Positions 8,901-17,374 of a DNA stretch of 64,000 nt are shown here, piece by piece (position 1 is the first letter of the stretch; the number at the start of each line of letters is the position of its first letter). This DNA is from Sphingobacterium sp. GVS05A (GTDB taxonomy: Bacteria; Bacteroidota; Bacteroidia; Sphingobacteriales; Sphingobacteriaceae). Made by a program: the position numbers and the translations under genes. The notes under the pieces were generated by a model. The model was given only the letters and a program-made list of their open reading frames with translations. It made no database searches and had not been told where the DNA came from. The stretch lies in assembly GCF_019969845.1 (NCBI RefSeq), contig NZ_JAHXYR010000008.1:186001-250000 (forward strand). The letters are read 5' to 3'.

Positions 8901-10346
8901 TTAACCTCTTGTCAACCAACCACTACGTCCAGCAGTTGCAATGGCATAAGGAGTGATCCAAAATAAACTAAAGGCATAAAATATACTGTAGCTATATGCC
9001 CAGAATGCTTCTTTCGCATTTGCATTTTTAGAGGCAAAGAAATATGCCTGGATACTTGAAAATATAAGAATACCTACCAACGTTGAGCTTAAGAACATCA
9101 ATGGATAATGGAATACTGTCCATAGCATCAATAATAGCATTGGGTAAGAAAGCAGCACTTTCTGCCATTGCATAATCAATAAGATACGCGCACCCCACTT
9201 CGGTCCTTTACGGAAATTTTTAAAGGCAAACTGACTCATCATAATGTTTTCACGAACATTGCTTCGTTCCCAACGGATAAACATTTTATATAAGTTTTTA
9301 TAACGTACAGGAGTATCCGTATATACAAACGCATTAGACTGGAACAATACATGATATCCTTGCTTCAAAATCATATTGGTCATGGCACGATCTTCTCCGA
9401 TGTCAGAAGGTTGTCCCATAAATGTTTGATGGATCCAATCTTCAAGACAGTTCAAGACAGCTTCTCTGCGATATCCAGATAATGCCCCTGGCGTACACAT
9501 CACAGTACCTAGCATGCTTTGCGCCGAACGTACAAATTCAAAACTGAAGACAAAGCTCACATTTAACATACGTGGTATAATAGCCTTTTTATTATTCAAT
9601 ACACGCACATTACCCGCTACGGCGCCACATTCCTGATTGGTTACAAATGGGCTGGCCATATTACGGATTGTATCCTTGTTGACCACAGAGTCACTATCTA
9701 CGGTAATAAATACCTCACCAGTACCTAATTTGAAACCGCGGTATAACGCATGACGTTTGCCCATATTTTTAGGCTGTTGATAGATTTCGATGCGATCGCC
9801 CAACTCCATTTTGGCACGTTGTATCCAAGCGAAAGTATTATCCTTACTTCCATCATCAATGGCGATAATCTGAAGTTTTTTCTCCGGATAATCACTACTT
9901 GCCAAGCTATGAAGTGTATCGTAAACCAATTGTCCTTCATTATAAGCCGGAACTATAATCGTACAGGTCGGTAGTTCTTCATCTGAAACAGATGCAATTG
10001 GCTTGTATTTACGGTGAAGCACAATTAAAAATATTAAAAAGCTGATCGCGACAGTGGCCAAAAATATACCTAAACCTATTAAAAATGTTCCACCTATACT
10101 ATCTAAACGTTGGAAGCGTAATGCATCAAAATCTGGTTGGAGCATATATACACCAAAGACCGATGCAAATAGGACGAAAAAGGTCGCTCCAAAAATACCG
10201 TATTCCTTTGGTCCAAAATTGCTTTCTTCGACTTTCTCTACTGTTGTCTCGGATTGCTGCTGTTCTTCATTTACGTCGTACATTGCAGGTTCCCATTGTT
10301 TAGCCATCTGCTTTGATACGATTGAGTTTTCTTTCATGTAATTCAT
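8901..10346 (-). CDS. Membrane processive glycosyltransferase, GT2 family (hyaluronan/chitin synthase-like)
   Basis: The 481-residue protein has two N-terminal transmembrane helices (about residues 52-70 and 85-110), a GT-A catalytic domain and about four C-terminal helices. Catalytic motifs are all present: VPAYNEG, IDDGSKDNT, the metal-binding VDSDS, the GEDRAMT acceptor-site motif, and the processivity motif KMFIRWERSNVRE (R..RW). The ending SGWLTRG also resembles hyaluronan and NodC-type synthases. It probably polymerises and extrudes a beta-linked polysaccharide from UDP-sugars; which sugars cannot be read. The neighbouring dehydrogenase remnant suggests a uronic-acid-containing product in the past, so the present substrate may have changed or depend on a dehydrogenase elsewhere. 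An alternative start is Met4 (10337). Confidence 0.88.
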   Translation of the reverse strand: MNYMKENSIVSKQMAKQWEPAMYDVNEEQQQSETTVEKVEESNFGPKEYGIFGATFFVLFASVFGVYMLQPDFDALRFQRLDSIGGTFLIGLGIFLATVAISFLIFLIVLHRKYKPIASVSDEELPTCTIIVPAYNEGQLVYDTLHSLASSDYPEKKLQIIAIDDGSKDNTFAWIQRAKMELGDRIEIYQQPKNMGKRHALYRGFKLGTGEVFITVDSDSVVNKDTIRNMASPFVTNQECGAVAGNVRVLNNKKAIIPRMLNVSFVFSFEFVRSAQSMLGTVMCTPGALSGYRREAVLNCLEDWIHQTFMGQPSDIGEDRAMTNMILKQGYHVLFQSNAFVYTDTPVRYKNLYKMFIRWERSNVRENIMMSQFAFKNFRKGPKWGARILLIMQWQKVLLSYPMLLLMLWTVFHYPLMFLSSTLVGILIFSSIQAYFFASKNANAKEAFWAYSYSIFYAFSLFWITPYAIATAGRSGWLTRG

Positions 10347-10696
10347 AGCCGTTCTATTTTTAGATATACATTCTTCTTTACTTTCTTTGTTGACTCAAAA
10401 GAGGAGTCTTTTGTAATGAAAATATTACGAATCCATAAACGCAAAATACATGCCTTTATTTTATGCCAAAAATCGAAGGATCGGCTCTTTTGTAACGTTC
10501 TTGATACACTTTTATTGTTTTTAAATTGTTGAATTACAGAGCTTTGTGTTTTTCAAGTGCTTATGTAATCAAAAAATAACAACACTATACGAGTAGTAGA
10601 CATTTAAGGTTTTTTAACGTTTTTGGGATTTTTTTTAAGAGAACTTGACAGTTTAAGTGACAAACTGTGTCCGAAAGAAGGCAGTGACTTTGTGTG
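10347..10696. other. AT-rich intergenic region upstream of the GT2 gene
   Basis: No gene is seen. Two inverted repeats stand out: CAAAAGA-GGAG-TCTTTTG at 10396-10413, about 50 bp upstream of the GT2 start and therefore a possible operator or leader hairpin, and ACAGTTT-N7-AAACTGT at 10648-10668 near the prfB terminator. No exact TAnnTTTG box was found on the minus strand. Confidence 0.4.
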
Positions 10697-10731
10697 AAAA
10701 AAGGGATATCAAGCCTTGCTGATACCCCTTT
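10697..10731 (-). terminator. prfB terminator
   Basis: On the minus strand AAAGGG-G-TATCA pairs with TGATA-T-CCCTTT (one mismatch) around an 8-base loop and runs into TTTTTT, 27 bp after the prfB stop codon. Confidence 0.8.
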
Positions 10732-10757
10732 CGATTTTGCAGATTTTTCGCGATAGA

Positions 10758-11841
10758 TTAACCGCCAAATTCCATCAAATAATTTTTTAAGAAATCATTT
10801 AAGTCTCCATCCAATACCGCTTGGGTATTTGATGTTTCGTAATTTGTGCGTAGATCCTTGATCAATTTATAAGGATGTAGGACATAGTTACGAATTTGGG
10901 ATCCCCATTCGATTTTCTTTTTATTTCCTTCGATCGCTGCGGAGGCTTCTTGGCGTTTGCGCATTTCAATCTCATACAATTGTGATTTCAATAAGCGTAA
11001 CGCATTTTCCTTATTTTGCAATTGCGATCTTGTCTCCTGATTTTTGATAATAATGCCCGTGGGTTTATGGTGGAGTCGTACAGCTGTTTCTACTTTGTTT
11101 ACATTTTGACCACCAGCACCTCCAGAACGGAAGGTATCCCATTCGATTTCTGAATCTTTGACGTCTATTTCGATATTATCATCAATCAGGGGGTATACAT
11201 AAACCGAGGCAAAGGAGGTATGTCGTTTTGCATTGGAGTCAAACGGCGATATACGAACCAGTCGATGTACTCCGTTTTCACCTTTAAGGTAGCCATATGC
11301 AAAGTCTCCAGATAGTTGAAGAGTTACACTTTTAATTCCGGCAACATCACCTTCCTGAGAATCCTGTTCGGTGACTTTATACCCATTTTTCTCCCCCCAC
11401 ATGATATACATCCGCATCAACATGGCCGCCCAGTCACAGCTCTCCGTACCACCAGCTCCCGCGGTGATCTGTAAGATCGCATCCAGCTGATCCTCCTCTG
11501 CACTGAGCATATTTTTGAACTCCAGTTCTTCGACCTGTTCCAATGCAAGTTTATACTGGTCGTCCAGTTCTTTGTCAGTTGCGTCTCCAGATTGAAAAAA
11601 CTCGTACATTACATAGGTGTCTTCAACCGCTGAAGCAACTTCATCAAAATGATCTGTCCATACTTTCTGGTTTTTGATGGCCAACAGTATTTTCTCTGCC
11701 GCTTTGGAGTCATCCCAGAAGTTTGCTTCCATTGTAATGGCTTGATCTCTTTCTATTTCTTCTTTACGGACATCGATGTCAAAGATGCCTCCTCAGGGAA
11801 GTAACGCGATCCCTCAAGTCTTGAATTTGTTCTTTTGTCAT
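10758..11841 (-). CDS. prfB: Peptide chain release factor 2, with programmed +1 frameshift
   Basis: The full protein (about 360 residues) is encoded in two overlapping frames. Translation starts at ATG (minus, 11841), giving MTKEQIQDLRDRVTSLRRHL, then meets an in-frame UGA at 11779-11781 in the classical slippery context CTT TGA C, with AGGAGG three bases before CTT acting as the internal Shine-Dalgarno. A +1 slip yields DIDVRKEEIERDQAIT and continues into the long frame ending at 10758. The protein carries the SPF stop-codon-recognition tripeptide (RISPFDS, specific for UGA/UAA) and the GGQ peptidyl-hydrolysis motif (GGAGGQNVNKVETAVR). Low RF2 lets the ribosome slip, so the site is autoregulatory (known for the family). 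Starting the gene at the internal MEANFW would lose the N-terminal region. Confidence 0.95.
11779..11793 (-). promoter_or_regulatory. prfB programmed frameshift signal
   Basis: The minus strand reads AGGAGG CAT CTT TGA C. The AGGAGG lies three bases upstream of the CTT slip codon and the UGA stop follows at once. This is the same arrangement as the E. coli RF2 site (Shine-Dalgarno-like AGGGGG, three bases, CUU UGA C). Strong Shine-Dalgarno motifs are otherwise rare in this window, so its retention here points to function. Confidence 0.9.
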
Positions 11842-11980
11842 ATCTGCTAATGTAGATATTTTTAATCAATAAATCGTTCTTAAGTCCAATATGTTATTAA
11901 GACTGTAGCCAGCTATATTAAGAATAATGTTATAAGCCATAGACTTGTACTGCTGGCTTCTAATTCTGCAATACTCTTCA

Positions 11981-11995
11981 CTCAATACTAATATT
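11981..11995 (-). repeat. Single TTAGTATTGAG unit between prfB and pgi
   Basis: On the minus strand the bases read AATATTAGTATTGAG, one unit of the element found also at 25895, 42155 and 43581. Confidence 0.4.
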
Positions 11996-12009
11996 TGACC
12001 TTTTTTTTT

Positions 12010-12017
12010 TAGTTTTG
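12010..12017 (+). promoter_or_regulatory. Possible pgi -7 box
   Basis: TAGTTTTG matches TAnnTTTG and lies about 110 bp upstream of the pgi ATG, directly after a run of ten T. No well-spaced -33 element is evident, so this is a weak call. Confidence 0.3.
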
Positions 12018-12125
12018 ATATCATCAACAGCATAAACCTTCATTTTGCGATCTGTGCCAGGTGTAATGAAAAATACGTAAGGTTCTTATTAGCGGTTTAA
12101 AACAAATAATTTCAACAAAAACAGT

Positions 12126-13775
12126 ATGTTTCCAAAAATTAATTTTACAACAACCAAAGCCTACCAATATTTGGTAGATCACTATATTGATATCAATCAG
12201 CAGGACCTCCGTGAGCTTTTCGTGGCAGACCCACTGCGATTTGAGAAGTTTTCGATCCTTTTTGAGGATATTCTTTTAGATTATTCTAAAAATCGTGTAA
12301 ACGAAGAGACAATGGCACTGTTGATCCAGCTAGCAAAGGAATGTCAGCTTTCCGAAGCGATTGCGGCTATGTTTGCGGGTGAGCGGATCAATGTGACCGA
12401 AAACAGGCCCGTTTTGCACACCGCATTGAGAAATCAATCCGATCGACCTGTTTTTGTCGATGGAAAGGATGTGATGCCTGCTGTTAAAAGCGTATTGATA
12501 CATGTAAAAACGTTCACAGAGCAGATTCTCTCCGGTGAATGGAAAGGCTATACAGGCAAGGAGATCACTGATGTTGTTAATATTGGTATCGGTGGTTCTG
12601 ATTTGGGACCAGTAATGGTCACCGAAGCCTTAAAAGCTTACAAGACCAGGTTGAATGTACATTTTGTCTCTAATGTAGATGGTACACATATCGCCGAAAC
12701 GCTAAAGGGAGTAGACCCTGAAACAACATTGTTCCTGATTGCGTCCAAAACCTTCACAACACAGGAGACCATGGCTAATGCGCATACCGCTAAGGATTGG
12801 TTTCTAAGTAAGGGAGCAAGTGAGCAGGATGTTGCTAAACACTTTGCGGCGTTGAGCACCAATACGGATGCAGTAGAGGCTTTTGGAATAGACCCACAAA
12901 ATATGTTTGAATTTTGGGATTGGGTTGGCGGACGTTATTCCCTATGGTCTGCAATCGGACTGTCCATTAGCCTAGCTATTGGCTTTGATAATTTTGAGGA
13001 ACTTCTAAAAGGTGCATACGATGCTGATGAGCACTTCAGAACTAGCGCCTTTGAGGAAAATATTCCGGTGATATTGGCTTTGCTTGGTATATGGTATAAT
13101 AATTTCTTTGAAGCCGAAAGCCACGCCATTCTTCCTTATGATCAGTACTTACACCGTTTCGCAGCCTATTTTCAACAAGGGGATATGGAGAGCAACGGAA
13201 AATATATAGATCGGAATGGCGAGCGTGTAGACTACCAGACAGGACCGATCATTTGGGGTGAACCTGGAACAAACGGACAACATGCTTTTTATCAATTGAT
13301 CCACCAGGGAACAAAATTGATACCATGTGATTTTATCGCTCCAGCAAACAGCCTTAATCCGATAGGCAACCATCATCAGCTTTTATTGTCTAATTTCTTT
13401 GCACAGACAGAGGCACTAATGAACGGTAAAACGGAGGAAGAGGTTGTTGCTGAATTGCAAAAAGCAGGTAAATCCAATGAAGAGGTGGCGGAATTGAAAA
13501 CGTATAAAGTATTTGAGGGTAATCGGCCGACAAACTCTATTTTATTGAAAAAAATGACGCCACGTACACTGGGAAGACTTATTGCCCTGTATGAACACAA
13601 GATTTTTGTACAAGGTGTAATCTGGAATATCTACAGTTTTGACCAATGGGGCGTTGAGCTGGGTAAACAGTTGGCCAATAAGATTCTACCTGAGTTAGGT
13701 GATAATAATCCCATCGCTAGTCATGATTCTTCCACCAATGGATTGATTAATACTTATAAATCCTGGCGTGATTAA
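12126..13775 (+). CDS. pgi: Glucose-6-phosphate isomerase
   Basis: This 549-residue cytoplasmic enzyme interconverts glucose 6-phosphate and fructose 6-phosphate in glycolysis and gluconeogenesis. Family signatures are clear: VNIGIGGSDLGPVMVTEAL, FLIASKTFTTQET for sugar-phosphate binding, DWVGGRYSLWSAIGLSI, the catalytic-region GEPGTNGQHAFYQLIHQGT, and the C-terminal signature SFDQWGVELGKQLA containing the conserved lysine. Length is that of the bacterial and eukaryotic type (about 550). It is a single-gene unit ending at a strong terminator. Confidence 0.97.
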   Translation: MFPKINFTTTKAYQYLVDHYIDINQQDLRELFVADPLRFEKFSILFEDILLDYSKNRVNEETMALLIQLAKECQLSEAIAAMFAGERINVTENRPVLHTALRNQSDRPVFVDGKDVMPAVKSVLIHVKTFTEQILSGEWKGYTGKEITDVVNIGIGGSDLGPVMVTEALKAYKTRLNVHFVSNVDGTHIAETLKGVDPETTLFLIASKTFTTQETMANAHTAKDWFLSKGASEQDVAKHFAALSTNTDAVEAFGIDPQNMFEFWDWVGGRYSLWSAIGLSISLAIGFDNFEELLKGAYDADEHFRTSAFEENIPVILALLGIWYNNFFEAESHAILPYDQYLHRFAAYFQQGDMESNGKYIDRNGERVDYQTGPIIWGEPGTNGQHAFYQLIHQGTKLIPCDFIAPANSLNPIGNHHQLLLSNFFAQTEALMNGKTEEEVVAELQKAGKSNEEVAELKTYKVFEGNRPTNSILLKKMTPRTLGRLIALYEHKIFVQGVIWNIYSFDQWGVELGKQLANKILPELGDNNPIASHDSSTNGLINTYKSWRD

Positions 13776-13824
13776 GATGACCGAAAAGTACATGGCATTC
13801 AGGATTACTGATACCACTATATAA

Positions 13825-13866
13825 CATAAGCGGCTGACTTTGGAAAAAGTCAGCCGCTTATGTTTT
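13825..13866 (+). terminator. Bidirectional terminator between pgi and the P-type ATPase
   Basis: A near-perfect stem (CATAAGCGGCTGACTTT paired with AAAGTCAGCCGCTTATG) is followed by TTTT on the plus strand. It serves pgi and, in the other orientation, the convergent ATPase gene. Confidence 0.85.
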
Positions 13867-13904
13867 ACCGATTTTGCACAGTTTTCTTCTGCTAGCGACT
13901 TAGC

Positions 13905-15800
13905 TTATATAGTTTTATTTTGTATACGGATGGCATTTAGAATCGCCAAGAGTGCTACCCCAACATCGGCGATAACAGCTTCCCAGAGTGTTGCAACTCC
14001 CCCGGCACCCAAGATCAATACAATAATCTTTACGCCCATTGCCAGGATGACGTTCTGCCAAACAATATTGCGGGTAATTTTACCAATTTTTATTGCGGAT
14101 AAAATTTTGTGGGGCTCATCATTCTGGATCACGACATCTGCCGTTTCAATAGTCGCATCTGCTCCTAATCCACCCATTGCTATACCTACTTGAGCTAAGG
14201 CGACCACGGGGGCATCATTGACGCCATCTCCTGCAAAAGCGACATTGCGTCCTTCGTCGATCAGTCTTTGTACATGACTTACTTTATCTTCGGGCAAAAG
14301 ATCACCGTAAGCTTTATCAACACCAAGTTCCCCTGCGACTTCATCTACCACTGCTGTCTTATCACCGGACAACATGACCGTGTATAAGCCTTGTGCCCGC
14401 ATAGCCGAAATAACCTCTTTTGCATCAGGCTTACTTCGATCTGCAACAGTAATGTAGCCTGCATATTGATTGTCTATGGCAATTAATACAATGGAATAGA
14501 CAATTTGCTTTATTTCTTCCGGATAGCGAATGTTGAACTTGTCTAGCAATTTACTATTGCCCGCGAGGACAAGCTTATTGTTGATCGTTGCTTTGAGTCC
14601 ATGGCCCGCGATTTCCTCAATCCCTTCAGTAATGAATGAGTTATCCCCCGGATGGTGGCTAGCTATTGCCTTCGCAATAGGATGGGTAGAATTTGATTCA
14701 ATGGCCTTGGCATAATCCAGTAATGTTGTCGCTTGTCCATTGACAGCGTGGACCTCCTTTACTTCAAAAACACCTTCGGTGAGGGTACCTGTTTTATCCA
14801 TAACAATAGTATCAACTGTAGTGATGGCATCCAGGAAATTGCCGCCTTTGAATAATATTCCATTTCTAGAGGCCAATCCAATTCCGCCGAAATAACCCAA
14901 GGGGATTGAGACCACTAATGCACAAGGACAACTGATCACCAAAAAGACCAAGCTGCGGTAAAACCAGTCTCTAAAGCTATAGTCACTGACAAGGAATATA
15001 GGGACGATAAGTACCAGAAGTGCCAGCGCAAAGATAATAGGGACGTAGATTTTTGCAAACTTTGAGATAAAGAGCTGTGTTTTAGATTTGCGCGCTGTTG
15101 CATCCTGTACCATCTCCAATATCTTGCTCAATTTGCTGTCCTGAAACGAGCTGCCTACTGCGATTTCAGAAACTGTTTCTAGATTTATCATGCCTGCAAA
15201 GACAGCCTCACCCTTATATTTGGTGTCCGGTTTGCTTTCCCCGGTTAGCGCTGCGGTATTGAACGCTGCCCGTTCATTGATCAGTTTACCATCCAAAGCC
15301 ACTTTTTCGCCAGCTTTGACGAGAATAATTTCACCGATTTCAACTGTCTTAGGATCGACATCTACTTGTTTTCCATCTCGCAAGACAGTGACTTTGTCCG
15401 GACGTATATCCAACAGCGATTTAATGGATTTTTTTGCGTTGTCCACGGCAGTATCCTGAAACCATTCACCAATCTGATAAAATACCATGACAGCTACGCC
15501 TTCTTCAAATTCCCGTATTGCGAATGCGCCTAAGGTTGCCACGCTCATTAGAAAGAACTCGTTGAAGAAATCGCCACGCTTTGCTTTCCGAAAAGCCATT
15601 TGGAGAACCGGAATACCTGCCAATAGGTAAGCAATGCCATTTAGAATGAGAGACGCGTAAAACGGAATTGTGATCTTAAATGCGTACTTGAGTATCAGCA
15701 GTGTGATCAATATGATGAGAGCAATAAGGAGTTTGCGTTGTGAAATCCACCAAGGTGTATCTTTTTCTGTATGGCTATGCTCGTGATTGTGTTCGCACAT
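13905..15800 (-). CDS. Heavy-metal-translocating P1B-type ATPase (Zn/Cd/Pb class)
   Basis: The 631-residue pump contains the transport-site motif SCPCALVVSIPLGYFGGIG, the phosphorylation site DKTGTLTEG, the P1B-specific HP dipeptide (SNSTHPIAKAI), TGES in the actuator domain (LTGESKPD) and the hinge GDGVNDAPVVALAQVGIAMGG. Predicted helices flank these. The N-terminus lacks a CxxC heavy-metal-associated domain and instead has a short His-rich tail (CEHNHEHSHTEKD), likely a Zn2+-binding segment. The CPC motif and C-terminal region resemble ZntA/CadA-type exporters more than CopA, so efflux of divalent zinc, cadmium or lead is most likely. No MerR or ArsR regulator lies next to it. Confidence 0.9.
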   Translation of the reverse strand: MCEHNHEHSHTEKDTPWWISQRKLLIALIILITLLILKYAFKITIPFYASLILNGIAYLLAGIPVLQMAFRKAKRGDFFNEFFLMSVATLGAFAIREFEEGVAVMVFYQIGEWFQDTAVDNAKKSIKSLLDIRPDKVTVLRDGKQVDVDPKTVEIGEIILVKAGEKVALDGKLINERAAFNTAALTGESKPDTKYKGEAVFAGMINLETVSEIAVGSSFQDSKLSKILEMVQDATARKSKTQLFISKFAKIYVPIIFALALLVLIVPIFLVSDYSFRDWFYRSLVFLVISCPCALVVSIPLGYFGGIGLASRNGILFKGGNFLDAITTVDTIVMDKTGTLTEGVFEVKEVHAVNGQATTLLDYAKAIESNSTHPIAKAIASHHPGDNSFITEGIEEIAGHGLKATINNKLVLAGNSKLLDKFNIRYPEEIKQIVYSIVLIAIDNQYAGYITVADRSKPDAKEVISAMRAQGLYTVMLSGDKTAVVDEVAGELGVDKAYGDLLPEDKVSHVQRLIDEGRNVAFAGDGVNDAPVVALAQVGIAMGGLGADATIETADVVIQNDEPHKILSAIKIGKITRNIVWQNVILAMGVKIIVLILGAGGVATLWEAVIADVGVALLAILNAIRIQNKTI

Positions 15801-15936
15801 ATATCGAGGGGTCTATTAAATAATATAAATTTAGCTATTTTAAGCTTAAAAAGCGAGCGGAGGCTTAATAAAAAGGCAGATAAAGGGCTTTCAAAATAGA
15901 AGTCCCATCAGTAAGTCGTTCGCCATGCTGAAACAG

Positions 15937-15971
15937 AAAAGGCTGTTCTTCAAATAGAAAAACAGCCTTTT
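15937..15971 (-). terminator. Terminator downstream of the holin-superfamily gene
   Basis: AAAAGGCTGTT and AACAGCCTTTT form an 11-bp stem with a 13-base loop. The U-rich tail is partly contained in the stem. It lies about 20 bp after the stop codon of the minus-strand gene. Confidence 0.75.
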
Positions 15972-15991
15972 TATATTCAATAAATATAATT

Positions 15992-16333
15992 TTAGTCTTT
16001 TGAAGTACTTCCGATGATCATTTCTAGTATTGCGACAACAATGGCAAATAAGGCCGCAGTCCAAAATCCATCCACATTAAATTTGTCTCCAAGGAGTGAG
16101 TCTGAAAGCAAGACCATTAAAACAGTGATAATAAAGGAAACCAGACCCAGTGTAAGCCAGTTCAAAGGAAAGGTGAACAGCCTCAAAATAGAACCTACAG
16201 TAGCATTGACAAACCCGATAACCAATCCTGTGACAATAGCCCAGCCAAAACCAGCAACTTTTGCACCCGGTATAATCCAGCAAGCGATAGCGACAACAAC
16301 TCCGGTGAGTAAAAGACTAATAATAAATTTCAT
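15992..16333 (-). CDS. Four-TM phage-holin-superfamily IV protein (PF04020 type, YvlD-like)
   Basis: This is a 113-residue, very hydrophobic protein with four predicted helices (about residues 3-21, 28-49, 58-80 and 90-110). The pattern GWAIVTGLVIGFVNATVGSILRLFTFPLNWLTLGLVSFIITVLMVLL matches the mycobacterial-type four-TMS holin superfamily. Despite the name these are widespread chromosomal envelope proteins of unknown role; no lysis or other phage gene is nearby. It is monocistronic with its own terminator. Confidence 0.8.
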   Translation of the reverse strand: MKFIISLLLTGVVVAIACWIIPGAKVAGFGWAIVTGLVIGFVNATVGSILRLFTFPLNWLTLGLVSFIITVLMVLLSDSLLGDKFNVDGFWTAALFAIVVAILEMIIGSTSKD

Positions 16334-16800
16334 AATATGCGCTAATTTATAAATAGTGAATAAGTAATAATATAAAAACTATCGTGCAAACGCGATGCCA
16401 AAATTTAATGTGTATATACAGACAAACTGCTGTTTCGTTTCTTCTTTCCTCGCACTTTGTTCGGATCTGCTCATACTTTGTTCGGAAGTCAATGACTAAT
16501 TCGCTATCGTTTCCTTATCGATTTGGTAAGCGATCTATAACCAAACGATAGAAAAAAGGGATAAGATTTACAAAGAAGGGACAGACGAAGAGTCATGCGA
16601 GGTCGAATGAGTTCCAAATAAGACTTGATAATGAGGAGCGTAAAGTTAAACCAAAAGGGAATCTTTGTGTCTATTTAAATAAATTGAAATCACGGAATAT
16701 AAATGTATGCAAGCATAGTAAATATTTTGTATATTTATTTATATTAATAAATAAGATACTAGCGATCGTTTTTTAGTTATAACTCATAAATAGTAGACCA
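16334..16800. other. Intergenic region between divergent holin-like and DUF2147 genes
   Basis: No gene is seen. The region contains two exact copies of ACTTTGTTCGGA (16454-16465 and 16475-16486) spaced by 21 bp, and a 9-bp inverted repeat CTATCGTTT/AAACGATAG (16504-16512 and 16543-16551). Both could be regulator-binding sites. Just before DUF2147 the sequence is extremely AT-rich. Confidence 0.4.
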
Positions 16801-17226
16801 ATGAAGAAAATTATGATGTCATTCATCATGTTACTTGCTACAGTAACATTGTTTGCACAAACAGATCCGATCATCGGAAAATGGGAAAACCCAAGTGGAG
16901 AGGGGCGTGTGGAGATTTATAAAAAAGGAGACAAATTTTTCGGTAAATTGTATTGGCTTAAATTTCCGAACAATGAGTCTGGACAGCCCAAGAAAGATGT
17001 GAAAAATCCTGACAAAGCACTTCAGAGTAGGGCGGTTCAGGGTTTGGAGATCCTGACCAATTTTACAAAAGACGGGAATACCTATGAGGATGGAAAAATC
17101 TATGATCCAAAAACAGGAAAGACCTATAGCTGTAAAATGACTTTAAAAGGTGATAAACTTGACATACGTGGCTATGTTGGGGTTAGTTTATTGGGTAGGA
17201 CTGAAACCTGGAAAAGGATCAACTAA
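16801..17226 (+). CDS. DUF2147 domain protein, secreted
   Basis: The 141-residue product has a signal peptide (MKKIMMSFIMLLATVTLFA, cleavage near AQT) and then a DUF2147 domain beginning DPIIGKWENPSGEGRVEIYKKGDKFFGKLYWL and ending GYVGVSLLGRTETWKRI, both hallmarks of this lipocalin-like beta-barrel family. The family is periplasmic or extracellular and has no established biochemical function. It is a single gene followed by a strong terminator. Confidence 0.9.
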   Translation: MKKIMMSFIMLLATVTLFAQTDPIIGKWENPSGEGRVEIYKKGDKFFGKLYWLKFPNNESGQPKKDVKNPDKALQSRAVQGLEILTNFTKDGNTYEDGKIYDPKTGKTYSCKMTLKGDKLDIRGYVGVSLLGRTETWKRIN

Positions 17227-17284
17227 TTGGTGCAAAGCTAGCAACCCAAAACCGACCTTCTTGATGGCAATGGTTTGGTATAAA

Positions 17285-17321
17285 AAAAGGCAATTTATTT
17301 CATTAGAATAAATTGCCTTTT
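17285..17321 (+). terminator. Terminator after the DUF2147 gene
   Basis: A 15-bp stem (AAAAGGCAATTTATT / AATAAATTGCCTTTT) with a 7-base loop lies 58 bp after the stop codon. It is nearly symmetrical and could work on both strands. Confidence 0.85.
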
Positions 17322-17374
17322 GGTTTTATGGAGGAATAACAGTATTTTCATCTGCAAATTATAATAATCGCTGT

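Noticed and set aside
15992..16333. Prophage based on a holin-type protein
   Set aside because: The four-TM superfamily IV proteins are ordinary chromosomal proteins, and no endolysin, integrase or structural phage gene is nearby.
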